Of a stretch of 64,000 nt of DNA, positions 9,077 to 18,800 are shown in pieces. The translations under genes and the position numbers were made by a program. Position 1 is the first letter of the stretch. Each line of letters opens with the position of its first letter. The notes beneath the pieces are model-generated. The model had not been told where the DNA came from. It made no database searches and saw only the letters and a list, made by a program, of their open reading frames with translations. This stretch comes from Bacteroidales bacterium (GTDB lineage: Bacteria; Bacteroidota; Bacteroidia; Bacteroidales; JAADJA01): assembly GCA_020052415.1 (NCBI GenBank), contig JAGVPB010000048.1, positions 211,068-275,067 on the forward strand, read 5' to 3'.

Positions 9077-10468
9077 TTAAAGATGAATAACTTCACCGTA
9101 CGCTGCAGCAACAGCTTCCATCACAGCTTCCGACATGGTTGGGTGAGGATGAATGGATTTAAGTATTTCATGGCCTGTAGTTTCCAGTTTTCTTGCTGAG
9201 ACTGCCTCCGCTATCATCTCCGTAACATTATCACCGATGTAATGAGCGCCGAGCCATTCACCATATTTAGCATCGAAAATAACTTTTACGAATCCGTCTT
9301 TATTTCCTGCAGCACTTGCCTTTCCTGATGCGGAATATGGGAACTTTCCGACTTTAATTTCAAAACCGGCATCAATAGCTTGCTTTTCAGTCATCCCCAC
9401 AGAAGCAATTTCAGGATTGGTATAAGTGCATCCGGGGATGTTCCCGTAATCAATAGGTTCAGGGTTGAGTCCGGCAATTTTTTCCACACAACAAATACCC
9501 TCAGCAGATGCAAGGTGGGCAAGGGCCGGACCAGGAACGATATCGCCAATTGCATAATAGCCTTCAACATTTGTATGGTAATACTCATCTACCAATATTT
9601 TATCCTTTTCAGTTTTTATTCCCACCTCTTCAAGGCCGATGCCTTCGATGTTCGATTTGATCCCCACTGCCGATAAAACAAGATCCGCTTCAATAAATTC
9701 TTCACCTTTTTTGGTTGTAACCTTTACCTTACAAGTCTTCCCTTTTGAATCAATTGATTCAACTGTTGAGCCGGTCATCACCTTTATTTTGGCTTTCTTA
9801 AAGCTGCGTTCCAGTTGCTTTGCAACCTCCTCATCTTCGATGGGAACAAGAGTCGGCATGAATTCGACAAGGGTCACTTCCGTGCCTATTGAATTATAGA
9901 AGAATGCGAACTCCGCGCCAATCGCACCTGATCCGACAATGACCATGGATTTGGGTTGTTTCGGAAGTACCATGGCTTCACGGTAGCCGATCACTTTTTT
10001 CCCGTCTTGTTTGAGGTTCGGAAGTTCTTTCGAACGGGCTCCTGTGGCAATGATGACATGCTTTGCTTCAAAAACAGTTTTCTTACCCGATTCATCGGTA
10101 ACTTCAACCTTTCGGCCAGGCAGAACTTTTCCAAAACCCTGTATATGATCAATTTTATTTTTTTTAAAAAGAAACTGAATTCCTTTACTCATGCCATCAG
10201 CAACTTCCCTGCTGCGTTTAATGATGGCTCCGAAATCGGGCTTTGCCTCTCCGTTTAAACTGATCCCATAATCCGCAGCATGTTTTAAATAATTGAAAAC
10301 CTGCGCGCTTTTTAACAAAGCCTTGGTAGGGATGCATCCCCAGTTCAGGCAAACACCTCCTAATTCTGCCTTTTCCACAACGGCAGTCTTAAGTCCAAGC
10401 TGTGAAGACCTGATGGCAGCAACATACCCTCCGGGGCCGCTTCCGATCACAATTACATCATAGTTCAT
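9077..10468 (-). CDS. lpdA: Dihydrolipoyl dehydrogenase (E3)
   Basis: This FAD-dependent disulfide reductase reoxidises lipoamide in 2-oxoacid dehydrogenase or glycine cleavage complexes in the cytoplasm. The 463 residues show an N-terminal FAD site VIGSGPGGYVAAIRS and the redox-active pair C40/C45 in GGVCLNWGCIPTKALLKSA. The NAD site is VGSGAIGAEFAFFYNSIG, the second FAD segment is YAIGDIVPGPALAHLASAEG, and the C-terminal active-site His-Glu pair lies in HPHPTMSEAVMEA near 440-447. No E1 or E2 gene is adjacent. It is the first gene of the minus-strand run toward uvrA; the region in front holds a TTTGCGAAATTA sequence that may contain its promoter. Confidence 0.96.
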   Translation of the reverse strand: MNYDVIVIGSGPGGYVAAIRSSQLGLKTAVVEKAELGGVCLNWGCIPTKALLKSAQVFNYLKHAADYGISLNGEAKPDFGAIIKRSREVADGMSKGIQFLFKKNKIDHIQGFGKVLPGRKVEVTDESGKKTVFEAKHVIIATGARSKELPNLKQDGKKVIGYREAMVLPKQPKSMVIVGSGAIGAEFAFFYNSIGTEVTLVEFMPTLVPIEDEEVAKQLERSFKKAKIKVMTGSTVESIDSKGKTCKVKVTTKKGEEFIEADLVLSAVGIKSNIEGIGLEEVGIKTEKDKILVDEYYHTNVEGYYAIGDIVPGPALAHLASAEGICCVEKIAGLNPEPIDYGNIPGCTYTNPEIASVGMTEKQAIDAGFEIKVGKFPYSASGKASAAGNKDGFVKVIFDAKYGEWLGAHYIGDNVTEMIAEAVSARKLETTGHEILKSIHPHPTMSEAVMEAVAAAYGEVIHL

Positions 10469-10497
10469 GTTTTATTTGTTTTGTTTATTTAAGTTTG

Positions 10498-10505
10498 CGA
10501 AATTA
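10498..10505 (-). promoter_or_regulatory. Possible -7 element of the lpdA operon
   Basis: On the minus strand this reads TAATTTCG, one base off the Bacteroidota TAnnTTTG consensus, and lies about 30 bp before the lpdA start. The 12-mer TTTGCGAAATTA (10494-10505) that contains it recurs at 25434-25445, in front of the minus-strand glycosyltransferase operon. I see no good -33 TTTG. Confidence 0.35.
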
Positions 10506-10656
10506 TAAAAAAACATCCTTCATTAGTGATTCTTATAATCTGAAAGCCCATCAAACTTTTAATGTATGATCAACTTTCAGTTTTTCATGAAAACCTGTTT
10601 ATTAATTAGAATATTGAAAAATTACGTATTCGTTAATAATTATTGGTTATGAACTA

Positions 10657-10687
10657 TTTGATATTTACTAACGATATCATAGTTTTG
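10657..10687 (+). promoter_or_regulatory. Consensus Bacteroidota promoter for the PLP enzyme-homoserine dehydrogenase operon
   Basis: A -33 TTTG (10657-10660), exactly 19 bp, then a -7 TAGTTTTG (10680-10687) match the TTTG-N19-TAnnTTTG consensus of the primary sigma factor in this phylum. Transcription should begin near 10694, leaving a leader of about 48 nt before the start codon at 10743. Confidence 0.75.
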
Positions 10688-10742
10688 TCGCGTTGAAGTA
10701 AGGATTGAATTCATAAAATAGTAATCAATTATAAGATACACA

Positions 10743-12203
10743 ATGAAAGAACAAGGCAAAAGCCATTATGTTGAAGCTGCCAAAAGATCAATGGGGTGGC
10801 ATCAGGAAAATCTTAAACGGATTAAACAACAGAAATTCGACACCATTGCTGTTCATGGAATTTATTCGATGGAAGAGGCGCTCAATTTTAACCAGGGATC
10901 CATTATAGAACCCATATATATGTCAACATCGCAGGCATACCGCGATGCTGATGAAATGGAAGCCGCTCTCGGTTATGAGATTCCTACCTGGTGTTATTCG
11001 CGAATCGCCAATCCATCCATGTATTACCTCGAAGGTGTGCTTGCACTGCTCGAAGGATATGGTTCTGACATTGAAACCTCGTGCTGTGCTACTTCATCCG
11101 GAATGGGTGCAATTGCAAGCGCTGTAGATCCTTTTTTGGTTTACGATCCGAAAAACCCGGAGCAGAAAATGAATTTCGTCGCAACCAGCCAGGTTTATGG
11201 TGGTACTTTTCAACAGTTTGCCATTCGCAAGGACAAAGAGAAAAATATTGAATGGAGGAAAATCATTCACTCGGACAATATTGATGAATGGGCTTCACTC
11301 ATTGATAAGAATACCCGGTTTTTATATGGAGAAATGCCAAGTAACCCAGGACAGGCTTTTTTCGATTTGGAAAAAGTCATCGAACTCGCGCATAGTCATG
11401 GCATTCCGATGATTGTTGATGCCACGGTAGCAACACCTGCCCTGATGAGGCCTCTGATACTGGGAGCGGATATTGTTGTACAATCCATTTCAAAAACAAT
11501 TACTTCCGGCGGATTTGGAATCGGCGGAGCTGTAATTGCCAGAAAAAACATTATTTCCAATGTCAGCAATGATCAGATGAAAGCCGATTTTGGAATGTAT
11601 CTTAAACTTTTGCCCAACAGGGATAATGGCCCGAATATTTCACCTTTCAATGCGATTATGGCTTTGAATGATGTCAGGACATTGAGGTCGAAAGTGGATC
11701 AGTTCAGCCGGTCAACCATGAAAATTGCTGAATTTCTTACTCAGCATAAATCTATCGAACAAGTTGATTATTTAGGGCTTCCATCGCATCCACTTCATGA
11801 GATCGCTAAAAAATACATGGTGCTCGTTGACTCGGAATACGATGAAGGCAAAAAAGTCAATCGTTATGGCCACCTGATGTCATTCAGGATTAAGGGCGGT
11901 GCACAAGCCACAAGAAATGTCTTCGATGGCTTTAAAATGATCTGGCGGGCTACCGATCTCGGAAGAGTAAAATCCGTTGCTACCATACCTGCCATTTCCA
12001 CCCATTCACAACAAGGAGAAGAAGGAAGAAAACTTGCAGGTATTCCATCTAACCTCATCCGCCTTTGCGTAGGTGGCGAGCATCCGGATGACATTATCAG
12101 GGACATAGAAAGAGGACTTTCAACCCTTGACGGTAAAAGTTATCCGGTTTCTTCACCTGAATTTTCAGCTGGCGGGGCATCTTCCGCCAAATTAGAAAGA
12201 TAA
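10743..12203 (+). CDS. PLP-dependent Cys/Met metabolism (trans-sulfuration family) enzyme
   Basis: The 486-residue protein has the fold-type I features of the cystathionine gamma-synthase / O-acetylhomoserine sulfhydrylase / methionine gamma-lyase family. It has YSRIANPSMYYLEGVLALLEG, ATSSGMGAIASAV (PLP phosphate loop), IVDATVATPALMRPL with the PLP-ring Asp 226, and the Schiff-base Lys 251 in SISKTITSGGFGIGG. The C-terminal segment SLG-like ATIPAISTHSQQG and IRLCVGGEHPDDIIRDIERGL is typical. It is some 80 residues longer than most members, with extra N-terminal sequence before FDTIAVHG. It is co-transcribed with homoserine dehydrogenase 21 bp downstream. An activated homoserine is therefore a plausible substrate, and homocysteine or cystathionine formation a likely role. 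Specificity within the family cannot be read from sequence. Confidence 0.85.
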   Translation: MKEQGKSHYVEAAKRSMGWHQENLKRIKQQKFDTIAVHGIYSMEEALNFNQGSIIEPIYMSTSQAYRDADEMEAALGYEIPTWCYSRIANPSMYYLEGVLALLEGYGSDIETSCCATSSGMGAIASAVDPFLVYDPKNPEQKMNFVATSQVYGGTFQQFAIRKDKEKNIEWRKIIHSDNIDEWASLIDKNTRFLYGEMPSNPGQAFFDLEKVIELAHSHGIPMIVDATVATPALMRPLILGADIVVQSISKTITSGGFGIGGAVIARKNIISNVSNDQMKADFGMYLKLLPNRDNGPNISPFNAIMALNDVRTLRSKVDQFSRSTMKIAEFLTQHKSIEQVDYLGLPSHPLHEIAKKYMVLVDSEYDEGKKVNRYGHLMSFRIKGGAQATRNVFDGFKMIWRATDLGRVKSVATIPAISTHSQQGEEGRKLAGIPSNLIRLCVGGEHPDDIIRDIERGLSTLDGKSYPVSSPEFSAGGASSAKLER

Positions 12204-12224
12204 ATAACAAATAAATTTATTATA

Positions 12225-13244
12225 ATGAAACACAAAATTGGTATATTGGGTTTTGGTACAGTCGGCCAGGGGATCAGTGAAATCCTTCTTGACAAAAAAG
12301 AGTACCTGAAGAAAAAATATGGTTTTAAATTCGACATCGTGGCTGTTGCTGATTTTATATTTGGGAATGTTTACAATCCCAAAGGTTTGAATATTCCTCA
12401 GCTTCTTAAAGAGGCAAAAGCCGGAAAAAAATTCACTCAGGATGTTGTGGATTGGGATAATAAAAAAATTATTCAGAAATCGAATACAACAGTCTGGTGC
12501 GAGCTTACTTATACTGATCTTAATACCGGAGGCCCTGCGATTGATCATGTAAAAACAGCCCTGAAATCAGGGAAGCATGTTATTACAAGTAATAAAGGGC
12601 CTGCAGCTTTATTTTATCCTGAGATGAAAAAACTGGCAGATAAAAACAATATTAAGTTTATGATAGAAGGCACAGTTGTTGCCGGAACTCCGGTTATTAA
12701 CCTGACCGAAGGTCCACTTGCCGGTTGTGAAATCAGTAAAATCCGCGGCATATTGAACGGCACCACCAACTACATGCTTACTGAAATGGAGAAAGGCATG
12801 AGCTATGAAGATGTGCTTAAAGTTGCACAGGAAAAAGGATATGCTGAGGCAGATCCAACAGGCGACGTAGAAGGATATGATGCAAGAGGAAAAGTAACCA
12901 TCCTTGCAAACATAGTAATGGGTGCAGGGATTAAGATCGCTGATGTCGCTTGTAAAGGCATAACCGGAATTAAACCTAAGGACATCGAAACTGCAAAAAA
13001 GCAGAACAAGCGATGGAAACTCATTGGTTCGGTTGAGAAAAAAGCAGGTAAAATAACAGCGTCGGTAGGTCCCGAAATGATTGATCTGGGGCATCCGCTT
13101 GCAGGAGTCATGGGTGCTATTAATGCTTTAACATTTACAACTGACCTTCTGGGTGATGTTACAATTGTGGGTCCGGGTGCAGGGAAGATAGAAACCGGGT
13201 TTGCTATTCTAACGGATTTATTAGCAATACATAGAAATTCCTAA
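12225..13244 (+). CDS. hom: Homoserine dehydrogenase
   Basis: It reduces aspartate semialdehyde to homoserine, the branch point to methionine and threonine. The 339 residues start with a Rossmann NAD(P) site ILGFGTVGQGISEILL. Later come KSGKHVITSNKGPAAL, GTVVAGTPVINLTEGPLAGCEISKIRGILNGTTNYML and EADPTGDVEGYDARGKVTILAN, all hallmark segments with the catalytic Lys and Asp region. The length and the ending show that there is no C-terminal ACT domain, so threonine feedback through that domain is absent. It follows the PLP enzyme by 21 bp and shares its promoter. Its stop codon overlaps a -7-like TAAATTTG that could serve the next gene pair. Confidence 0.93.
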   Translation: MKHKIGILGFGTVGQGISEILLDKKEYLKKKYGFKFDIVAVADFIFGNVYNPKGLNIPQLLKEAKAGKKFTQDVVDWDNKKIIQKSNTTVWCELTYTDLNTGGPAIDHVKTALKSGKHVITSNKGPAALFYPEMKKLADKNNIKFMIEGTVVAGTPVINLTEGPLAGCEISKIRGILNGTTNYMLTEMEKGMSYEDVLKVAQEKGYAEADPTGDVEGYDARGKVTILANIVMGAGIKIADVACKGITGIKPKDIETAKKQNKRWKLIGSVEKKAGKITASVGPEMIDLGHPLAGVMGAINALTFTTDLLGDVTIVGPGAGKIETGFAILTDLLAIHRNS

Positions 13245-13249
13245 ATTTG
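13242..13249 (+). promoter_or_regulatory. Possible -7 element for the mntA-hepT pair
   Basis: TAAATTTG fits TAnnTTTG, overlaps the stop codon of the homoserine dehydrogenase gene and lies 34 bp before the antitoxin start. The best -33 candidate is TTTA at 13217-13220 with 21-bp spacing, so the match is only partial. Confidence 0.4.
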
Positions 13250-13282
13250 TACTTGTAAAATTTTTTATAAAATCATACGGTT

Positions 13283-13609
13283 ATGCACAGGCTGATTGAA
13301 AATGCCTTACCTGAAATTTCCAGGTTTAGTGAAAAGTATCACGTTGAGAGATTGTATTTGTTTGGTTCGGCTACTCAGTCTTCATTTAAAGAAACAAGTG
13401 ATGTAGATTTCCTTGTTACTTTTAAAGAAATTCCTGTTCTTGAATATGCAGATAATTTCTTTGATTTTAAATTTGAACTGGAAGATTTATTAAACAAAGA
13501 AATTGACCTGATAAGTGAAAAGTCCCTCACAAATCCTTATTTAATCAAATCCATTGACAGAACCAAAGTGTTATTGTATGACAGAAGAGATTCAAAAATA
13601 TTTGCATGA
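13283..13609 (+). CDS. mntA: MntA-type nucleotidyltransferase antitoxin
   Basis: This is a minimal nucleotidyltransferase of 108 residues. The signature GS-x10-DxD is exact: G28-S29 then D40 and D42 (LFGSATQSSFKETSDVDFLV), and a third acidic residue is likely in the later strand EIDLIS. Family members inactivate the HepT (HEPN) RNase partner by adding AMP to a tyrosine next to its active site. The hepT gene overlaps it by 32 bp, the usual order and coupling for this type VII toxin-antitoxin pair. Homologues of both proteins are common in anaerobic Bacteroidota. The pair interrupts the space between homoserine dehydrogenase and the aldehyde oxidoreductase, which suggests a small insertion. Confidence 0.88.
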   Translation: MHRLIENALPEISRFSEKYHVERLYLFGSATQSSFKETSDVDFLVTFKEIPVLEYADNFFDFKFELEDLLNKEIDLISEKSLTNPYLIKSIDRTKVLLYDRRDSKIFA

Positions 13610-13913
13610 TATTCATACTTCGGTATTAGCCATTCATGACTATCTCAATGATTGTCCGGATTTTCAACATTTCACGGGTAACAGAATGTTAAAAATGGCA
13701 ATAGAAAGAGAATTTTCGATTATTGGGGAAGCAGTCAACCGTATTTTAAAACTTGATCCATTAATTAAAATTTCTGATCATAGGAAAATCATCAGCGTCA
13801 GAAACTATATTATTCACGGGTATGACAGTGTAGAATATGAAACGTTATGGAGCATCATAAACCGGCATCTTCCGGTTTTGGAAAAGGAAATAAACATTTT
13901 ATTAAACAAATAA
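13578..13913 (+). CDS. hepT: HepT-like HEPN toxin (DUF86)
   Basis: The 111-residue all-alpha protein starts at ATG 13578; an upstream TTG at 13554 would add eight unlikely residues. It carries the HEPN ribonuclease motif R-x4-H-x-Y as R75-N-Y-I-I-H80-G-Y82 (SVRNYIIHGYDSV). The tyrosine is the expected AMPylation target of MntA. The N-terminal half includes a conserved-looking FTGNRMLKMAIEREFSIIGEA helix pair. HEPN toxins cleave RNA to arrest growth until the antitoxin modifies them. The active-site residues are intact, so the pair could work. The downstream aldehyde oxidoreductase begins only 3 bp after its stop, so the toxin gene may drive or share its transcript. Confidence 0.88.
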   Translation: MTEEIQKYLHDIHTSVLAIHDYLNDCPDFQHFTGNRMLKMAIEREFSIIGEAVNRILKLDPLIKISDHRKIISVRNYIIHGYDSVEYETLWSIINRHLPVLEKEINILLNK

Positions 13914-13916
13914 GCC

Positions 13917-15686
13917 ATGTCCTATACCGGAAATTTTATTCATATTGATCTGAGTACAAAAAGCCAAACAATTTGTGCAACCGATAAAAATCTCACCGAT
14001 CTTTACATAGGTGGAAAAGGTCTTGGATTTGCACTTCTTGAAAAAATTGCTCCAAATCCCGATCCTCTGGGACCCGACAATCCTTTGATCTTTGTTAACG
14101 GCCCTTTTACAGGTACAAAAGTGCAAACCAGCGCCAGAACCACGTTGGTCACTAAATCTCCATTAACCAACTCAGTTTTAGATAGTCATTGCGGGGGAAA
14201 CTTTGGTCCCCGGCTTAAATTTTCCGGATTCGATTATCTTCTGATCACTGGAAAATCAGATAAACCCGTTTATCTCTATGTTACTGATAGGGTGGTTGAG
14301 ATAATAGATGCAACTGATTTATGGGGTAAAGGAATATTTTATACCGATGACACCCTGAAGGCCAGGCATCCGGGAACAGATCCGCGTGTTGCAGCCATCG
14401 GACAAGCTGGTGAAAACCTGTCAAAGATAGCTTGTATAGGTGTTGATAAACACAGGCAATACGGACGTGGTGGCGCAGGAGCAGTAATGGGATCGAAAAA
14501 TCTGAAAGCCATCGTCGTTGATGGTAATCTGCCGGTCAAGTATTTTGATGAAGAAAAATTCAAAGAAGTGAACCTCCGGCTGACGCGTGAAATAACAGCA
14601 AATGATGGGGTAAAATTCCGCAGGATCAAAGGAACAATGAAATGCGTCAGAAGCGGGCAAACCAATGAATATCTTCCGACAAAAAATCACCAGTTGGTAC
14701 AGTTTGATGATTTTGAAAAGATCAGTTCGGAGGCAGCAAGAGAAGAACTGAACTGGGAAGATACAAGTTGCTTTAATTGTGCGATCCGTTGTTCAAAATG
14801 GGCAAGGTGGGACGGCCATGAAATTGAGGGCCCGGAATATGAATCTACTGCATTCCTTGGATCCGGCAGCATGGTAAACAACATTAAAGATGTGAGTTGG
14901 GCAAATGAGATTTGCAATGACCTTGGACTGGACACGATCAGTACCGGTCTGACCTGTTCTTTTGCTATGGAATGTTATGAAAAAGGAGTACTCGATGATT
15001 GGCAGGGTGTAAAAATGGTATGGGGAAATGCCGGGGAACAGCGTAAATTCATTGAACTCATGGCTCACAGAAAGGGCATAGGCGAAATATTTGCCGACGG
15101 GACAAGAGATGCGGCAATTAAACTCGGAAAGGGCAGCGAAGCCTGGGCAATCAATACTTACGGAATGGAGCTTTCCGGAATTAATCCGAAAGGTTCACTT
15201 ACTATGGGAGTCATGTTTGCAGTGGCTGATTTTGCGAGCCATACAAGATTATGGATCGCCGAACAGGAAATGGGTCCGGATTTTACAGTTGAAGATATTC
15301 CACAGGCACTGGCAGATGGTATAGATACGGTAAATGTGCGAAACTGCCTTGTGATTTGTGATTTCGTTCCTCTTAACCTTGAAAAGTTAGCCGAATTGCT
15401 GAACGCCGCAACAGGGTCCGACCATACGGCAGATTCGTTAATGAAGGCTGGTGCACGACTGACTCACCTTGCCCGCCGGTACAATCTTCGTAATGGCAGG
15501 ACACACACAGATGATACTTTACCCGGCAGATTTTTTAATGAGGAATCTTTAGCCGGATTTATGAGAGGTAAAAAGCTGGATCGCGAATATTTTAATTCTA
15601 TTGTCAGGAAATATTATTCCCTGCGAGGATGGAATGAAAAGGGACAACCTTCTGATCAGATTATGCAGGAGGCCAGTATTCTTTAA
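13917..15686 (+). CDS. aor: Tungsten-containing aldehyde ferredoxin oxidoreductase
   Basis: The 589-residue cytoplasmic enzyme oxidises aldehydes to acids with ferredoxin as acceptor, or runs in reverse, using a tungstopterin and a [4Fe-4S] cluster. The motif GRGGAGAVMGSKNLKAIVV near 184-201 is diagnostic for pterin binding. Three cluster cysteines are C285, C288 and C292 (CFNCAIRCSKW), and the fourth is probably in NCLVICDF near residue 480. EGPEYE follows the cysteines as usual. Length is slightly under the ~605 residues of archaeal members but complete at both ends. It starts 3 bp after hepT, an odd neighbour. It supports an anaerobic, amino-acid- or aldehyde-metabolising lifestyle. Confidence 0.93.
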   Translation: MSYTGNFIHIDLSTKSQTICATDKNLTDLYIGGKGLGFALLEKIAPNPDPLGPDNPLIFVNGPFTGTKVQTSARTTLVTKSPLTNSVLDSHCGGNFGPRLKFSGFDYLLITGKSDKPVYLYVTDRVVEIIDATDLWGKGIFYTDDTLKARHPGTDPRVAAIGQAGENLSKIACIGVDKHRQYGRGGAGAVMGSKNLKAIVVDGNLPVKYFDEEKFKEVNLRLTREITANDGVKFRRIKGTMKCVRSGQTNEYLPTKNHQLVQFDDFEKISSEAAREELNWEDTSCFNCAIRCSKWARWDGHEIEGPEYESTAFLGSGSMVNNIKDVSWANEICNDLGLDTISTGLTCSFAMECYEKGVLDDWQGVKMVWGNAGEQRKFIELMAHRKGIGEIFADGTRDAAIKLGKGSEAWAINTYGMELSGINPKGSLTMGVMFAVADFASHTRLWIAEQEMGPDFTVEDIPQALADGIDTVNVRNCLVICDFVPLNLEKLAELLNAATGSDHTADSLMKAGARLTHLARRYNLRNGRTHTDDTLPGRFFNEESLAGFMRGKKLDREYFNSIVRKYYSLRGWNEKGQPSDQIMQEASIL

Positions 15687-15870
15687 GAAATTTTTGAATT
15701 ACTTTTATTCTTCCTTGAAAATTTTTAAACTGAATAATTTATAATTTATAATAGCTTGGGGAAACTTAGAGTCTTCGTGTCTTTGTGGCGAAGATTATGC
15801 TTCCACTAAATCTCAAAGAAACAAAGGGATCACAAAGTTTGTGAATTCATCAGGTTAAAGATTGTATCCG

Positions 15871-18800
15871 TCATTCCAGGAAGATCCTGATTTCTTTTTT
15901 AACATATTTGTTTTCAGAGGCGTCAAGGAAAACAGCAAGGCTATAGATATCATCAAAAACAGAATTGATTGTGGCATTTTCAATCCTGCTGATTTTCCAA
16001 TCATTTAAATAAACCTTAAGGGTATCATTCGAATCCTGCAAACCCTCAACAAGTATTGAATATGTGTCTCCGGCAAGCAGGTCATCAACAATCCGCATTC
16101 CAATAGAAGAAGCGCCAGGTTGGGGTTCATAAACCAAAGGAAGGACTTTAATTCCATATTCAATCTTATAATCAAGAACCATGACATCTGCCAGATAAAT
16201 TACCTGGATTAGAGATGGGTTGAGGGTCTTTGGCTCGAAATTCCCTGTGGCTGTAATCTTCCTAATGATTGTTCCTTCCGGCAGGGTCGGATTAAACTCA
16301 AGTTTCAGGGATGATGGTCCGGTGTGTACAAATTGGTAAGAAATGTTATCTTCTTCTTTTTTCATGTTAAAATGAATTAAATGTTCGCCAACGCGGATAT
16401 TTCTCACTTCTACAGAATCCCAGTCAGCAGGGAAAGCCGGAGAAAATTTCAGGGTAGAATTCAATGCGTCAGGTTCCAGTCCAAGCATACCTTCAATAGC
16501 AGGCTGAAGTACCATTGTTTCGGACCAGCATTGATGCCTGCAAACTCCTGAAGGCTTATAGGTTTCGCCATTCAAAACCTCTTCAATATAGCCCAGTCCC
16601 CAGTGCTTATAAACCTGAAGATTGTTCATAATATGAGCGAATCCCTGCACATCATTGCCATAATTGTATTCAGCAAGCGCAGCCCATCCGGTGAACAAAG
16701 GCCATACACTTCCTGAGTGGTAGCTCCGGGGATTAAAGTCCGGGCTATCCTCGCCCAATATCCGGCAACCCCAGTCGGTACTGAAATTACATCCCGCAAT
16801 AACCGGTAAAACCAACGATGCTTTATCATTGTCTGCCTGCCTAAAATACATGGGAATGGTAGGCATGATGGACCGGCCAGCATGATAAGATCCATCAATA
16901 AACTTACCCTGATAGTAATACTGTTTGTCCTTGTTCCAGAAATCTGAATTGAGGATGTTTTTTACAAGGATTGATTCAACCGAAAAGGATTTAGCCTCAT
17001 TGTTCAATCCTATGGCTTCTGCCATATTGCCGGCTTCATTAAGAGCTTGTACCCAACAGGAGGTCAGGTAAAGGGTGGAATGGGTTCCAAACAAACTGCC
17101 TCCCTCTTCCCATCCGTGCCCGACATTTGTATTTTCTATCAAATGGTCTCCATCAGTGTCAGTCGAAAAGCAAAAATCAATAGATTTCTTTATTGCCTGC
17201 CAGTTCGACCTGATGAATTCGATATCTCCGGAATATTTTAAATATTTTCCTGCAAGAATGATGAACAATGGGGTCGCATCGGCGGCATCATAATGAACAA
17301 CCCCGGAAGTGCTTACTTCATGATAAATTTTACCGTTCAAATCCTGAAACTTAATATACATTTCGAGGATGGATTTCACTTTTTCGTAATCGCCGTAGTC
17401 AAGCAATGCAAATCCGCTCCATTCGCCGTCCCTTCCGAAATACCAGGCGTAGCCGGGCCGGCCGTCAATTTTGTGACCGCCATCCCAACCGGTTCCTGTA
17501 GTGGAATAACCGGCAACCAATGATTTTCCCAATCCGGGTGTGTGAACGTAAAACCGGTCGGTGGCAATAAGAGCCCATAAATAGCCTTCATTAAAAACAG
17601 GATCGGGCGATTTGATCACCAATGATTTTTTGTAAAGAAGATTTTCGTAATAGGTACTCGCCACATTATAAACCGAATCAGGCTTTAGAAAAGCAAACTT
17701 ATAGTTTTCGGTTGCCTCCTCATAAGCTGTTTGGCCTTCTGCCGTGCATCCCGAAGTAAGAAGGATGTTTAACTCATCTACAGATTTGAGACTGAAATTA
17801 TACATTCCTCCGACAATAAATTCATTGGTTTTCAAACCTGTTATTTTGCAGGAGTCCGTCTGATTTTTACCTTTAAACCATTCCACTTTGAAATCTTTAA
17901 ACTGGCCTGTCAGGGTATTCACAGGCTTTTTATCAGAACCGATAAGACTCAGAAAGTCACCACTTTCTTCCTGAATTAATACTGCATTCAGGTTTGGATC
18001 AAAGTTGTAGGCTAACTTTTTAAATACAGTTTCCGAATAGGGCCACATCAGCCGAAGGTTGCTGCTAAACCGGATAAAAATTTCTGCAGGTTCGGTACCT
18101 GACCAGGAATAATGAACAATACCAATAGGTGATTCCGGCGAAACGGTTATGGTTTCTGTTAATGAACCCTGTATAAATTTATAATTTCTTATAAATGATT
18201 CGGGCCTTACTTCTATTGCAGGTGAAATATTGGCTAACCACAGTATGGAATCAGTGGACTGGAATTTTAATCCTGCTTCATAATCCCGAAAAGCCATAAA
18301 CGGATGCGACCAGATTTCAGATATACCGGCGTTTTCATTGCCCATAATTACCATCCTTTCACCGGCAACATCCCAGAAATCAGTTCCGGATTTCTCTTTG
18401 TGAAGAACAATATTGCTTTTATTGATTTTCCATTCTGAATCGGTCATTTGCAATTTTTTTGAATAATTATGTAAATCAGGCGACACTTCCTGCGTACCGA
18501 ATTTCCAATGATGAATTGATTGACCGGATGCTTCGGTAGCAAGATAATGAATGCAATTATTCAGAAATAGCTCAAGATGAACTTTATTGTTATTGGGTGA
18601 CGACAGTGCTGTATAGGCACCAATGGCAATCACTCTGCCCGATCCGACTTTATACTCTAAAGCAAGTTTTGTGTCCTCTCTTAAAAATATATAATCCCAA
18701 TCAATTGCGATAACTTCACCTTTCGCAGGTAATGTGTTTTCAAAAAAACCATTGATCCGAACCGTAGTATCATGTTGTGGCTTGAAAATATACGCCCCGC

